Below, one piece after another: positions 1-8,401 of a DNA stretch of 64,000 nucleotides (its first letter is position 1; every line of letters starts with the position of its first letter). The DNA lies in assembly GCA_001796335.1 (NCBI GenBank), contig MGMF01000010.1:1-64000 (forward strand), in the 5' to 3' direction. A program made the position numbers and the translations under genes. Under the pieces are notes generated by a model. That model did no database searches and was not told the origin of the DNA. It saw only the letters and a program-made list of their open reading frames with translations. This stretch comes from Chloroflexi bacterium GWB2_49_20. GTDB lineage: Bacteria; Chloroflexota; Anaerolineae; Anaerolineales; Villigracilaceae.

Positions 1-140
1 TGTTTTTGGAAGATAAAATACTAAATAATCGAAAATTTATTCAGAAATTCTGCCTTTTGGTCCAAGTCTGCTCGTTTTATGGATTTCTTAAACACCTTCC
101 AATAAAATAATTCGCAGATACGGTATTCGCGCACCTCAGG

Positions 141-146
141 TATAAT
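141..146 (+). promoter_or_regulatory. -10 box (TATAAT) before the spermidine-synthase-like gene
   Basis: A perfect TATAAT lies 30 bases before the ATG at 176. I see no convincing -35 at 16-18 bp spacing, so this is a partial promoter call. The rest of positions 1-175 holds no gene that I can recognise. Confidence 0.4.
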
Positions 147-175
147 CACTCGAACTCAATATATATGGATGGATC

Positions 176-1726
176 ATGCGACGATACCTTTATTTTACAG
201 TTTTTGCATCTGGAATGACTACCCTGGCAGCAGAGCTTTCAGCCTCGCGTTTGCTGGGAAATGTATTTGGCACCAGCAATTTGGTGTGGGCAGCCATCAT
301 CGGATTGATCTTGATCTATCTGACGCTGGGGTATAGCTTGGGTGGGCGCTGGGCGGACAGGTCTCCGACACCGAAGACAATGTATGCGATCCTGGCCTGG
401 GGAGCCTTCACTATCGGTGTGGTTCCCTATATCGCCACACCGGTATTACGGGCAGCTGCAAATGCATTCGACGGGCTGCAGGTGGGTGTTCTGGCAGGAG
501 CATTTTTAGGTGTGCTTGTTCTCTTCAGTGTGCCAGTCACCTTGCTGGGTATGATATCTCCATTTGCAATCCGTTTGAGTATGCAGGATGCCAGACAGGC
601 GGGGAATGTATCCGGTACCATCTATGCAATCTCCACCTTGGGATCTTTTGTAGGAACTTATCTGCCTGTCCTGGTTTTGATCCCAACCATCGGTACCAGC
701 AAGACTTTCCTTGTTTTTAGCCTGTTCCTATTATTTGTAGCGCTGGCTGGTCTGGGGTTAAGCAGTGGACGAAAAGTAATGATGCCTTATTTTTTGATGG
801 TAATTGCATTAGTTACCCTGGCTATTTTGGCTGGAAATTCATCCATCAAGAATTCGTCAGGACAAGTTTTTGAAACCGAATCGGCATATAACTATATACA
901 GGTTTTACAAAGGGATGGGTTTACTTATTTGCGGCTAAACGAAGGACAGGGTGTGCATTCTATTTATAAACCCGGAGAACTTAATTATGGAGGTCCATGG
1001 CAACAATTTTTATCGGGGCCTTTTTTCTATAAAGATGCCCAGCCCGAAGATGTAAAACGCATAGCAATCATCGGGTTGGCAGCCGGGACAACTGCAAGAC
1101 AGGCAGCTTCTGTTTTCCAAGGTGTGGTGATTGACGGGTTTGAATTGGACCCAGAGATTGTAAAAGTCGGTATCGAATATTTTGGGATGGACATACCCAA
1201 TCTAAATGTACATGTGGAAGATGGTCGGTGGGGATTAACAAAAAGCCCCTACCTGTATGAGATCATCGCTGTGGATGCTTACCGACCACCTTACATTCCC
1301 TGGCATATGACTACCAGGGAGTTTTTCCAGGCAGCCTATGATCATCTTAGCGAAAGAGGCGCACTGGTAATCAATGTAGGCAGGGCGCCAAATGACAGAA
1401 GTTTGATCGATGGATTGGCGACAACCATTGCTGCGGTATTCCCATCGGTGTATGTGATGGATATTCCGGGGACTTTCAACTCAATGGTATATGCAACCCG
1501 TAAACCCACGCACCGGGAGGATTTGAATGCAAACATGGTAATGCTGTCGGTCAGGCAAGGAGTGGATCCATTGCTGGTGACTTCTGTTCATCAAACCTGG
1601 ATTAACCTGCAACCGGCTCCCCCAAAGACGATTGTTTTTACTGATGATCTGGCTCCAATAGAATGGATCACTAATAACATGGTATTAAATTATGTCCTAT
1701 TCGGAGATGCGGAGAAAATTCAATGA
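176..1726 (+). CDS. Membrane-anchored spermidine-synthase-like protein
   Basis: This is a two-part protein. Roughly residues 1-215 are hydrophobic, with six or seven predicted membrane segments. The C-terminal part (about 240-516) resembles the Rossmann fold of polyamine aminopropyltransferases. The nucleotide-binding glycine loop (GLAAGTTARQ, near residue 300) is followed by an acidic strand end (GFELDPEIV) and a VDAYRPPYIP segment at the usual gate-keeping position. Such fusions are often annotated 'spermidine synthase', but true aminopropyltransferase activity is not established for most of them. The stop overlaps the next ATG by four bases (ATGA), so the two genes are translationally coupled. 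The fold is fairly sure; the substrate is not. Confidence 0.8.
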   Translation: MRRYLYFTVFASGMTTLAAELSASRLLGNVFGTSNLVWAAIIGLILIYLTLGYSLGGRWADRSPTPKTMYAILAWGAFTIGVVPYIATPVLRAAANAFDGLQVGVLAGAFLGVLVLFSVPVTLLGMISPFAIRLSMQDARQAGNVSGTIYAISTLGSFVGTYLPVLVLIPTIGTSKTFLVFSLFLLFVALAGLGLSSGRKVMMPYFLMVIALVTLAILAGNSSIKNSSGQVFETESAYNYIQVLQRDGFTYLRLNEGQGVHSIYKPGELNYGGPWQQFLSGPFFYKDAQPEDVKRIAIIGLAAGTTARQAASVFQGVVIDGFELDPEIVKVGIEYFGMDIPNLNVHVEDGRWGLTKSPYLYEIIAVDAYRPPYIPWHMTTREFFQAAYDHLSERGALVINVGRAPNDRSLIDGLATTIAAVFPSVYVMDIPGTFNSMVYATRKPTHREDLNANMVMLSVRQGVDPLLVTSVHQTWINLQPAPPKTIVFTDDLAPIEWITNNMVLNYVLFGDAEKIQ

Positions 1727-2391
1727 AATTTCCACACGCAGCATTTACCTGGTCTACAGCCATCTTTGTTCCAATTGCCTTGATATTTTTGGGTGTACGT
1801 CTCCTTCTCACGAGTGCATTTTTGAATTTGGAATACCGTATGCCAGGTTTTCCGGTGGATAGTTACGGATTTACGCTTGAAGATCGATTAAAGTGGTCAC
1901 AAATTGCGATGCAGTACCTGGTTAACGATTTTGGAGTGGAATTTCTTGGAAACCAGACATTTTCTGATGGGACGGCTTTGTACAACGAGCGCGAATTGAG
2001 TCATATGCAGGATGTAAAAAAAGTTGTTAAGCCGGTTATGATCATCGGCTATGTAACCTGGATATTATTGGCTGGATTTGGTTTTATGGCAGGCTGGTTA
2101 AGTTGGCAACAAGATTATCGAAAAGGATTGCGATACGGGGGTTGGATCATGATTGGATTCTTGAGTGCGATTGGCATATTTGCCATGATCAGTTTTTGGG
2201 ATTTCTTTACCGTATTTCATAGTCTCTTTTTTGAAGGAGATAGCTGGTTGTTTTTATATTCAGATACACTGATACGGTTGTTCCCGTTGCGGTTCTGGCA
2301 GGATGCTTTTTTGATGGTGGGTATAATAACCTTGAGTGGAGGTTTGGCGATGGTGACAGGGTTGAAACCAAAGCGCACTACAAGGGTTTAA
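1723..2391 (+). CDS. DUF1461/TIGR01906 integral membrane protein, Lit-like
   Basis: This 222-residue membrane protein has an N-terminal membrane segment, an extracellular loop and three further membrane segments. It carries the pattern of the DUF1461 family, whose characterised member in Firmicutes, Lit, is a lipoprotein intramolecular transacylase. Two histidines fall where the family has its conserved ones: H94 in ERELSHMQDVK and H166 in FHSLFFEGDSWLF, followed by DTLIRLFPLRFWQD. By family analogy it would move an acyl chain on lipoproteins to the N-terminal cysteine. That role is inference, but the window encodes at least six lipoproteins. Start is the ATG overlapping the previous stop. 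Confidence 0.72.
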   Translation: MKFPHAAFTWSTAIFVPIALIFLGVRLLLTSAFLNLEYRMPGFPVDSYGFTLEDRLKWSQIAMQYLVNDFGVEFLGNQTFSDGTALYNERELSHMQDVKKVVKPVMIIGYVTWILLAGFGFMAGWLSWQQDYRKGLRYGGWIMIGFLSAIGIFAMISFWDFFTVFHSLFFEGDSWLFLYSDTLIRLFPLRFWQDAFLMVGIITLSGGLAMVTGLKPKRTTRV

Positions 2392-2427
2392 GGGAATATA
2401 CAGGCTGGGAAGCTTGACCCACTGGTG

Positions 2428-2447
2428 TATAATTCCAATTCAAGGAG
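2428..2447 (+). promoter_or_regulatory. TATAAT -10 and AAGGAG ribosome-binding site of fabG
   Basis: TATAAT at 2428-2433 places a start site near 2440. AAGGAG at 2442-2447 lies seven bases before the ATG at 2455. The -35 region is weak. This suggests fabG and the genes behind it can be transcribed apart from the upstream pair. Confidence 0.45.
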
Positions 2448-2454
2448 AGTTTGA

Positions 2455-3213
2455 ATGCCAAAATTTTTATCGCTTGATGGGAAAGTGGCAATTGTCAGCG
2501 GCGCGTCACGCGGGATTGGACGGGCTGTGGCAATAGAGCTTGCTGAAAGAGGCGCCTCGGTTGTTGTGAATTATTTAAACTCAGTTGGAGCTGCCGAAGA
2601 AGTGGTTGATAGCATTAACAAATCCAGCGGTAAAGCGATTGCCATGAGAGCTGATGTCTCCATTTATGACCAGGCCCAGGATTTGGTTAAATTTTCAGTT
2701 GAAGCTTATGGAAAATTGGATATACTCGTAAATAACGCTGGAATCACCCGGGATAAATTGATTATGCTTATGACAGAAGAAGATTGGGATAATGTTCAAT
2801 CAACCAATTTAAAAAGCACTTTTAATTGTTCCAAGGCGGCTGTCAAGCATATGATGCGAAGCCGTTATGGAAGAATAATCAATATCACATCAGTCGCCGG
2901 ACAAATGGGAAACGCAGGGCAAACGAATTATTCTGCTTCCAAAGCTGGACAAATTGGATTTACAAAAGCTCTGGCGCGCGAGGTGGCTGTTCGCAATATC
3001 ACCGTCAATGGTATCGCAGCCGGGTATATTGAGACAGATATATGGAAGAACGTTCCAGAAGGGATGAGAGAAGCAGTTTTGACGCTCATCCCAATGGGAC
3101 GCAAAGGTTTACCAGAAGAAATTGCACACGCGGTTGCTTTCCTTGCATCTGATCAGGCAGCCTATATCACCGGTCAGATCTTGGGAATCGATGGCGGTAT
3201 GGCAATGATGTGA
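2455..3213 (+). CDS. fabG: 3-oxoacyl-[acyl-carrier-protein] reductase (SDR family)
   Basis: This is a classical short-chain dehydrogenase of 252 residues. It has the nucleotide-binding loop SGASRGIG (15-22), NNAG (93-96), and the catalytic Ser146, Tyr159 and Lys163 (YSASK). The C-terminal GQILGIDGGMAM is typical of FabG. It would reduce 3-oxoacyl-ACP with NADPH in type II fatty acid synthesis. No other fab gene is near, so a reductase of another 3-oxoacyl substrate remains possible. A strong AAGGAG site supports the start. The next gene follows after 16 bases. Confidence 0.88.
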   Translation: MPKFLSLDGKVAIVSGASRGIGRAVAIELAERGASVVVNYLNSVGAAEEVVDSINKSSGKAIAMRADVSIYDQAQDLVKFSVEAYGKLDILVNNAGITRDKLIMLMTEEDWDNVQSTNLKSTFNCSKAAVKHMMRSRYGRIINITSVAGQMGNAGQTNYSASKAGQIGFTKALAREVAVRNITVNGIAAGYIETDIWKNVPEGMREAVLTLIPMGRKGLPEEIAHAVAFLASDQAAYITGQILGIDGGMAMM

Positions 3214-3229
3214 AGAATATGGAGGAACG

Positions 3230-3577
3230 ATGACTGGCAAACACACACCGGGGAAGACGACATTAACCCCAAACGTAATCCTGACAATCGCTAGAATGGC
3301 AGCTTTGGAAGTGGAAGGAGTTAAATCCATGGCATCCATTCGTTCTGGCGTTCCCAACCTTAAATCGCGAGGCAAGGACGGCGTAAACCTGTTGATTGAA
3401 GATGATAACGTTTTCGTTAATTTATATCTAGTGTTGGATGGAAATTATAATATTAGGGACGTAAGCCGGAAAGTTCAACACCAGGTGGCCAGGGCAGTAG
3501 CCGAGATGACCGGGCTTGAAGTCGGACAAGTAAATATTCATATTGAGGATGTAGAATTCAAGAATGATGAGGCATGA
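3230..3577 (+). CDS. Asp23/Gls24 family protein
   Basis: This 115-residue cytosolic protein has the Asp23/Gls24 (DUF322) pattern: an N-terminal P-N-V-I segment, then ARMAALEVEGV, a middle strand pair (VNLLIEDDNVFVNLYLVLDG) and the C-terminal VARAVAEMTGLEVGQVNIHIEDV. Members associate with the envelope or are linked to stress, and the YqhY subgroup sits directly before nusB in Firmicutes. The same order here, six bases before nusB, supports the call. A GGAGG site precedes the ATG. Confidence 0.85.
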   Translation: MTGKHTPGKTTLTPNVILTIARMAALEVEGVKSMASIRSGVPNLKSRGKDGVNLLIEDDNVFVNLYLVLDGNYNIRDVSRKVQHQVARAVAEMTGLEVGQVNIHIEDVEFKNDEA

Positions 3578-3583
3578 TACCTT

Positions 3584-4027
3584 ATGAAAGCAAGAACCAG
3601 AGCACGAGGTGTTGCTCTGCAAGCACTTTACGAAATTGATATTGCCAACCATCCTGTTGGTCAAGTTTTGGAAAATCGCCTGGAAGATGAAATTTTGAGT
3701 GAAGAACTTCAAGAATTTACCCGGCAGATCGTTATTGGTGTTTTTCCAATGCGAAAGGAATTAGACGGAGTCATTTCCAAATATGCTCCGGAATGGCCTC
3801 TTGACCAGATTGCAACAATTGATCGCAACATTATGCGGGTAGCGGCATGGGAGATGGCAGTACAAGGGGATACGCCCGTAAAAGTAATAATAAACGAAGC
3901 AGTTGAATTGGCAAAACTTTATGGTTCAGATAGTGCCCCCAGATTTATTAATGGTGTTTTAGGCAGTTTGGCAGATCATCAAAATGAAGTATCCCAAATG
4001 ATTGCATCGCAGAAAAAGGACGTTTAA
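3584..4027 (+). CDS. nusB: Transcription antitermination factor NusB
   Basis: This 147-residue all-helical protein begins with the family signature (ARGVALQALYEIDIANH) and continues with the central PEWPLDQIATIDRNIMRVAAWEM and the C-terminal VIINEAVELAKLYGSDSAPRFINGVLG segment. NusB binds boxA RNA with NusE/S10 and supports rRNA antitermination. Length and motif order are normal. It lies between asp23 and the tatB-like gene with very short gaps, so these are probably one operon. Confidence 0.93.
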   Translation: MKARTRARGVALQALYEIDIANHPVGQVLENRLEDEILSEELQEFTRQIVIGVFPMRKELDGVISKYAPEWPLDQIATIDRNIMRVAAWEMAVQGDTPVKVIINEAVELAKLYGSDSAPRFINGVLGSLADHQNEVSQMIASQKKDV

Positions 4028-4033
4028 TAGATT

Positions 4034-4441
4034 ATGGATTTTCTTGGCGTTGGCCCGATGGAGCTGTTCTTCGTCATAATTCTTGCTTTAATCATTCTTG
4101 GGCCGAAAGATATGCAAAAAGCAGGTCGGACGATGGGTCGCTGGATGAACAATCTTGTGAAATCTGACACCTGGAAGTTAGTCAGACAAGCTTCAAATAA
4201 AATTAAATATTTACCAAATGAATTGATGCGTGAAGCCGGTTTGGATGAGATAAAAAAAACCAGCCAGGCAATTGATAAGGAGGTTGGTAAAGAGATTTCC
4301 CAGGAATTCGAAGATCCTTTTAGGGGCTGGAGGGGGCAACTCCCATCTTCGATTAAAGAGAAAGTTAATTCGCCAAGTTCTGAGAATAAAATTGATCAGC
4401 CTCACACGAGGTATGTTGACGGGGAAGTAAAAGATGCGTAA
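4034..4441 (+). CDS. tatB: Sec-independent protein translocase, TatB-like
   Basis: This 135-residue protein has the TatA/B layout: one N-terminal membrane helix (MELFFVIILALIILGP, 9-24), the GP hinge, an amphipathic helix (DMQKAGRTMGRWMNNL) and a long polar tail. The tail is longer than in TatA, and the gene overlaps tatC by eight bases, so TatB is the better reading. TatB with TatC forms the receptor for twin-arginine signal peptides. A separate TatA-type gene lies at 7938. Confidence 0.82.
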   Translation: MDFLGVGPMELFFVIILALIILGPKDMQKAGRTMGRWMNNLVKSDTWKLVRQASNKIKYLPNELMREAGLDEIKKTSQAIDKEVGKEISQEFEDPFRGWRGQLPSSIKEKVNSPSSENKIDQPHTRYVDGEVKDA

Positions 4442-5318
4442 AACCCTAAACCGTTTATGGCGGATAATTACTTTTCCTTTCCGGGGATTATTCTGGTTGT
4501 TAGGATTACCTTTCAGGTTTTTGAAACAAGCGAACACTTTTCTAAACGCAGACTTGGATGATCGCCCTTTAGCGGATGCATTTGCAGCCTCCCTGCAAAT
4601 TCCTTCGGCGTTGCTTGAGCATGTCGAAGCATTAAGAAAACATCTTCTGCGTATGTTGCTCGGACTTGTGGTGGGGGTGGCTGTGAGTTTTTTTTTAAGC
4701 GCACAGCTTGTGGATTTTCTTTCCCAACCGGTGGGTGGCATTACGGCGCTAAAGGCTATTGATGTTACTGAATCTGTGGGAGTTTTTATGCGAATTGCTT
4801 TGTTTGCGGGAATCGCACTAGCATCTCCATATCTTGCATTTGAGTTGTGGTTGTTCGCAGCTCCAGGTTTAAAGCCAGGAGCTCGAAAATTGGGTCTGAT
4901 TGGAATACCTCTAACAACCCTGCTTCTGGTCGCTGGCATGCTATTCGCATATTATTTCATGTTACCATCTGCCATGCCCTTTCTGTTGAATTTCATGGGT
5001 ATCCAAACCATACCACGTCCATCATCTTATATCAATTTTGTTTCGGGATTAATGTTGTGGATAGGTGTTGCATTTGAGTTCCCGCTTGTGATCTTCGTTC
5101 TATCTTTAATGGGTATTGCCAAACCAAAATTCATGGCTCAACAATGGCGAATCGCAGTTATCGTCATTGCAGTAATTTCCGCTGTGATCACACCAACTGT
5201 GGACCCGGTAAACATGGCACTTGTAATGGGACCGATGATTGTTTTATATTTTTTGAGCATTGGCCTTAGCTATATGGCCTCGTTCAGCCGGAAAAAATCT
5301 TTGGCCGATAAGATATGA
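4434..5318 (+). CDS. tatC: Sec-independent protein translocase TatC
   Basis: This 294-residue multi-spanning protein has the TatC core. The cytosolic HVEALRKHLLRMLLG segment is the family's 'LRxRL' start region. The FMRIALFAGIALASPYLAFELWLFAAPGL, FEFPLVIFVLSLMGI and VIAVISAVITPTVDPVNMALVMGPM segments follow. The N-terminal 60 residues before the core are longer than in E. coli TatC and begin with a basic, hydrophobic stretch. It forms the membrane receptor core for folded Tat substrates. Overlap with the tatB-like gene means coupled translation. Confidence 0.92.
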   Translation: MRKTLNRLWRIITFPFRGLFWLLGLPFRFLKQANTFLNADLDDRPLADAFAASLQIPSALLEHVEALRKHLLRMLLGLVVGVAVSFFLSAQLVDFLSQPVGGITALKAIDVTESVGVFMRIALFAGIALASPYLAFELWLFAAPGLKPGARKLGLIGIPLTTLLLVAGMLFAYYFMLPSAMPFLLNFMGIQTIPRPSSYINFVSGLMLWIGVAFEFPLVIFVLSLMGIAKPKFMAQQWRIAVIVIAVISAVITPTVDPVNMALVMGPMIVLYFLSIGLSYMASFSRKKSLADKI

Positions 5319-5378
5319 TCAAGAATACTTCAAAATGTTTCCCTCAGATAAACCGACAATATGAAGGGATGGATGGAA

Positions 5379-7868
5379 ATGAGAAAAATTACCCATTCTT
5401 GCAATAAACTTGCCCTTGCGTGTAGCCTGATTGTAATATTGTTATCAAGTTGTCAATTTACCCTATCGGGTAATTATTCTTCAACTTCCACACCTTCTTA
5501 CCCAATCCCGCCTACTCCAATCCCCCAACCTATGGCGGAAATCTTTTTTGCCACGACTATTCCAACCCCACTTCTACCCGGGGAAACTTTAGTTCTCAGT
5601 ATAGTTGATGAAGTTACAGGTCTGGCATTAAACCCGGTCAACTACGCCATGCAAGCAGGCGATAGTTTGCATTATTATGTTGCAATACCGTTGACTTTAA
5701 ACAGTGTTGTGAAGTATCGGTACTTAAGGCAGGCGGGAACATCGATTGCAGAAGATAAATATGACAATCGCGCGGTGCGATACCGGTTATATTTTGTCGG
5801 TGGACCAGGTGAAGTGATGGATACGGTTTCGAGTTGGAGTGATACAACCTTTACTGAAGATACCGGACGGATCACAGGACGCGTGGTTAACGGTGAAGAT
5901 GGTAGCGGTTTGCCGGATATCCTAATCAGTGCAGGGGGGAGCCAAACCCTGAGTGATTCCAATGGAGAATTTGTGCTGGAAGGATTGGTGGCGGGCACCC
6001 AAAACCTGGTGGCTTATTCTCTTGATGGTCGCTATCAACCGTTTCAACAGGGAGCAAAGATCGTACCCGGAAAGCGAACTCCTGTTAACATAAACATGAT
6101 ACCAGCTCCGTTAGTAAACGTTGTATTTACTGTAATAGTACCCGCAAATACAGTTCCAACTGCCCCCATTCGACTGGCGGGGAATCTATACCAGCTGGGA
6201 AATTCATTTGGAGATTTACAAGGGGGAATTAACAGTGTAGCTGTAGATATGCCCGTTCTTACTCCCATGCTGGATGGGCGGTTTACTCTTTCCTTAATGT
6301 TGCCGGCAGGTGCGGATATTCGTTATAAATATACTTTAGGAGACGGGTTTTGGAACGCTGAACATCAATTGGGAGGGAATTTCCTCGTCCGGCAATTGAT
6401 CGTTCCCGATTCTGGTGGGGTTGTCCAAGATGTTGTTGAAACCTGGCAGGCTGGTCCATCAGCCCCTATCCTTTTTCAAGTAACTGCTCCTGCCAACACA
6501 CCCTCTACAGATATAGTATCGATTCAGTTTAACCCTTACGGTTGGACAGAACCTCTCCAGATGTGGCCTCTTGGAAATAATCGTTGGGTTTACCAACTCT
6601 TTAGCCCTTTGAATTTGCTTGACTCGTTTGAATATCGCTATTGCCGTAATGACCAGTGTGGTAGTGCCGATGATTTAGATACAGCCGGTAATGCCAGGGG
6701 ACGGATTGTATCGACAAGTGAGACACCGCAAGATATTCAGGACACCATCAATTCGTGGAAATGGCTTTCAAATGGTACTCCTGTGAACTTCCAGGAAATG
6801 AATGTGCAATCCAGAGAAGGTGGATTCTGGGCTGGAGTTGAACTTCAGGCAGATAATGCTCCGTCCTGGCAACCCTGGATGATCCAATCCCTGCAAAATA
6901 TTCAAAGCATGGGTTCAAATTGGGTTGTTATTTCCCCAACATGGACTTTTCAAGGAGAAACAACTTTGGAATTTGCACCTTTACCAGGTAAGGATCCTTT
7001 GGGGTTCGAGGTGAGTGAAACCATCAATAGTGCGCGTGCATTAAACCTGAATGCAGCCATCTTTCCTGATGCGCATTTTCTTTTGAATGTGGATGATTGG
7101 TGGTTGAAGGCAATACGCGACCCTGTGTGGTGGGATGGTTGGTTCGCGCGGTACCGTGCGTTTTCAATCTATTATGCTGACTTGGCGATGAAAAATGGAG
7201 TTCAAGCCCTGGTACTGGGAGGAGATTGGCTGGAGCCGGCTTTGCCGGGAGGTATATTATCGGATGGGAGCAATTCCAATCTTCCAGCCGATGCGGAAAC
7301 ACGATGGAGCAGCCTGGTTTCAGAGATTCGTCAACACTATAATGGTCAAATTTATTGGGCAGTTAATTTCCCGGAAGGTCTGGCTAATGCGCCCGGATTA
7401 ATTTATGAATTGGATGGCATCTACCTGCTGTGGTATGCACCCCTGACAAATGAAAATCAAACCTCGGTAGATGATTTACAAATTAAAGCAGCAGAATTGT
7501 TGGATAGTGAAATCTTGTCATTTCAAACGACTTTTCAAAAGCCATTGGTCATATCCATAGCTTATCCATCCATAACCGGAGCAGCCAAGGCATGCATACC
7601 GGATGAGATGGGTGGTTGCTTGGACTGGTCTGTACTCAATCAACCAAACCCCGAAATAAATTCCGTCGAATTGAACCTGCAGGCTCAAGAGGATGCATAC
7701 CTGGCTATGTTGAATGCGGTCAATGATCGTAGTTGGATTAGTGGTTTTATCAGTCGGGGATACTATCCCCCAGCTGCTTTGCAGGATCAATCTGTTTCCA
7801 TCAATGGAAAACCAACAGCGGATTTGTTGGGATATTGGTTCCCGCGCTTATTAGGTGTTATTAGATAA
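5379..7868 (+). CDS. Multi-domain lipoprotein with three repeated beta-modules and a glycosidase-like barrel
   Basis: The protein is an exported lipoprotein (about 829 residues) with lipobox LLSSC near residue 24. Three related modules follow, each ending in a similar Trp motif: VMDTVSSW, VQDVVETW and IQDTINSW. A carboxypeptidase-regulatory-like domain (RITGRVVNGEDGSGLPDILI) sits between the first two. The last 350 residues (NVQSREGGFWAGVELQAD onward) look like a TIM-barrel glycoside hydrolase, with LVLGGDW and IYWAVNFPEG strand ends. The modules resemble starch-binding-type beta-sandwiches, but I cannot assign a CAZy family. An in-frame ATG at 5361 exists; the ATG at 5379 gives a normal signal peptide and has GGATGG upstream. 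Confidence 0.7.
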   Translation: MRKITHSCNKLALACSLIVILLSSCQFTLSGNYSSTSTPSYPIPPTPIPQPMAEIFFATTIPTPLLPGETLVLSIVDEVTGLALNPVNYAMQAGDSLHYYVAIPLTLNSVVKYRYLRQAGTSIAEDKYDNRAVRYRLYFVGGPGEVMDTVSSWSDTTFTEDTGRITGRVVNGEDGSGLPDILISAGGSQTLSDSNGEFVLEGLVAGTQNLVAYSLDGRYQPFQQGAKIVPGKRTPVNINMIPAPLVNVVFTVIVPANTVPTAPIRLAGNLYQLGNSFGDLQGGINSVAVDMPVLTPMLDGRFTLSLMLPAGADIRYKYTLGDGFWNAEHQLGGNFLVRQLIVPDSGGVVQDVVETWQAGPSAPILFQVTAPANTPSTDIVSIQFNPYGWTEPLQMWPLGNNRWVYQLFSPLNLLDSFEYRYCRNDQCGSADDLDTAGNARGRIVSTSETPQDIQDTINSWKWLSNGTPVNFQEMNVQSREGGFWAGVELQADNAPSWQPWMIQSLQNIQSMGSNWVVISPTWTFQGETTLEFAPLPGKDPLGFEVSETINSARALNLNAAIFPDAHFLLNVDDWWLKAIRDPVWWDGWFARYRAFSIYYADLAMKNGVQALVLGGDWLEPALPGGILSDGSNSNLPADAETRWSSLVSEIRQHYNGQIYWAVNFPEGLANAPGLIYELDGIYLLWYAPLTNENQTSVDDLQIKAAELLDSEILSFQTTFQKPLVISIAYPSITGAAKACIPDEMGGCLDWSVLNQPNPEINSVELNLQAQEDAYLAMLNAVNDRSWISGFISRGYYPPAALQDQSVSINGKPTADLLGYWFPRLLGVIR

Positions 7869-7897
7869 TTATTGGTTTACTCAAAGTAAACCAATAA
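7869..7897 (+). repeat. 12-bp perfect inverted repeat between the lipoprotein gene and tatA
   Basis: TTATTGGTTTAC and GTAAACCAATAA flank the five-base loop TCAAA. The left arm starts directly after the lipoprotein stop codon. No T-tract follows, so it is a poor intrinsic terminator. It ends seven bases before the tatA TATAAT and could be an operator or an mRNA 3'-end stem. Confidence 0.6.
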
Positions 7898-7903
7898 AGG
7901 GCT

Positions 7904-7909
7904 TATAAT
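7904..7909 (+). promoter_or_regulatory. -10 box (TATAAT) of tatA
   Basis: A perfect TATAAT lies 28 bases before the tatA ATG at 7938. It is followed by an AAGGAG ribosome site (7927-7932). There is no good -35 at standard spacing; the upstream dyad covers that position. Confidence 0.45.
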
Positions 7910-7937
7910 ACTGAACAGATTCTTCAAGGAGATAAAA

Positions 7938-8126
7938 ATGAAACCTGGACTTCCCGAAATTCTTATCGTCCTCCTAATCGTTGTTCTACTTTTTGGCCCT
8001 GGCCGGATCGGAAAAATTGCCGGTGAGTTGGGTAGTGGTATCCGTTCTTTCCGTGACGGATTACAGGGGAAGGACGATAAAAAAGATGAACCCAAAGATA
8101 TTAATAGTGAAGAGCAACCCAAATAA
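7938..8126 (+). CDS. tatA: Sec-independent protein translocase TatA
   Basis: This 62-residue protein has the minimal TatA form: a short N-terminus, one membrane helix (EILIVLLIVVLLFGP, 7-21), the FGP hinge and an amphipathic helix (GRIGKIAGELGSGIRSFRDG). An acidic/basic tail closes it. TatA polymerises to form the passage for folded proteins. The AAGGAG site supports the start. It lies between the tatBC block and a twin-arginine substrate gene at 8402. Confidence 0.9.
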   Translation: MKPGLPEILIVLLIVVLLFGPGRIGKIAGELGSGIRSFRDGLQGKDDKKDEPKDINSEEQPK

Positions 8127-8181
8127 TTCACTTGATTAATGGACGGTACTGTTTATTTGAATTGATTAAATAAACAACATC

Positions 8182-8226
8182 AAAACTGTAGAGACAATTA
8201 AATATAATGGTCTCTACAGTTTTATA
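8182..8226 (+). terminator. Rho-independent terminator after tatA
   Basis: Perfect 14-bp stem: AAAACTGTAGAGAC (8182-8195) pairs with GTCTCTACAGTTTT (8210-8223) across a 14-base AT-rich loop. The downstream arm ends in a T-run. It closes the tat transcript before the L,D-transpeptidase gene. The remaining 8227-8401 holds no gene, only the -10 box listed next. Confidence 0.8.
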
Positions 8227-8319
8227 TTATTTGCTTAACAATGGGTTAAGTAATGCCTGATGGATAGGATTTCGCAGTGGTGCAAGGATGTGCACACTCC
8301 TTACAGGTCCAATGCAGTG

Positions 8320-8325
8320 TATAAT
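8320..8325 (+). promoter_or_regulatory. -10 box (TATAAT) before the L,D-transpeptidase gene
   Basis: TATAAT here predicts a leader of about 70 bases before the ATG at 8402. No clear -35 and no clear ribosome-binding site are visible, so this is tentative. Confidence 0.35.
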
Positions 8326-8401
8326 TTCAACCCAAAAACAGAAAAATTTATTTCTTTGTAAATATTTCCCTTGCCCCTTACTGCCTATGGAAACACAATA
8401 A

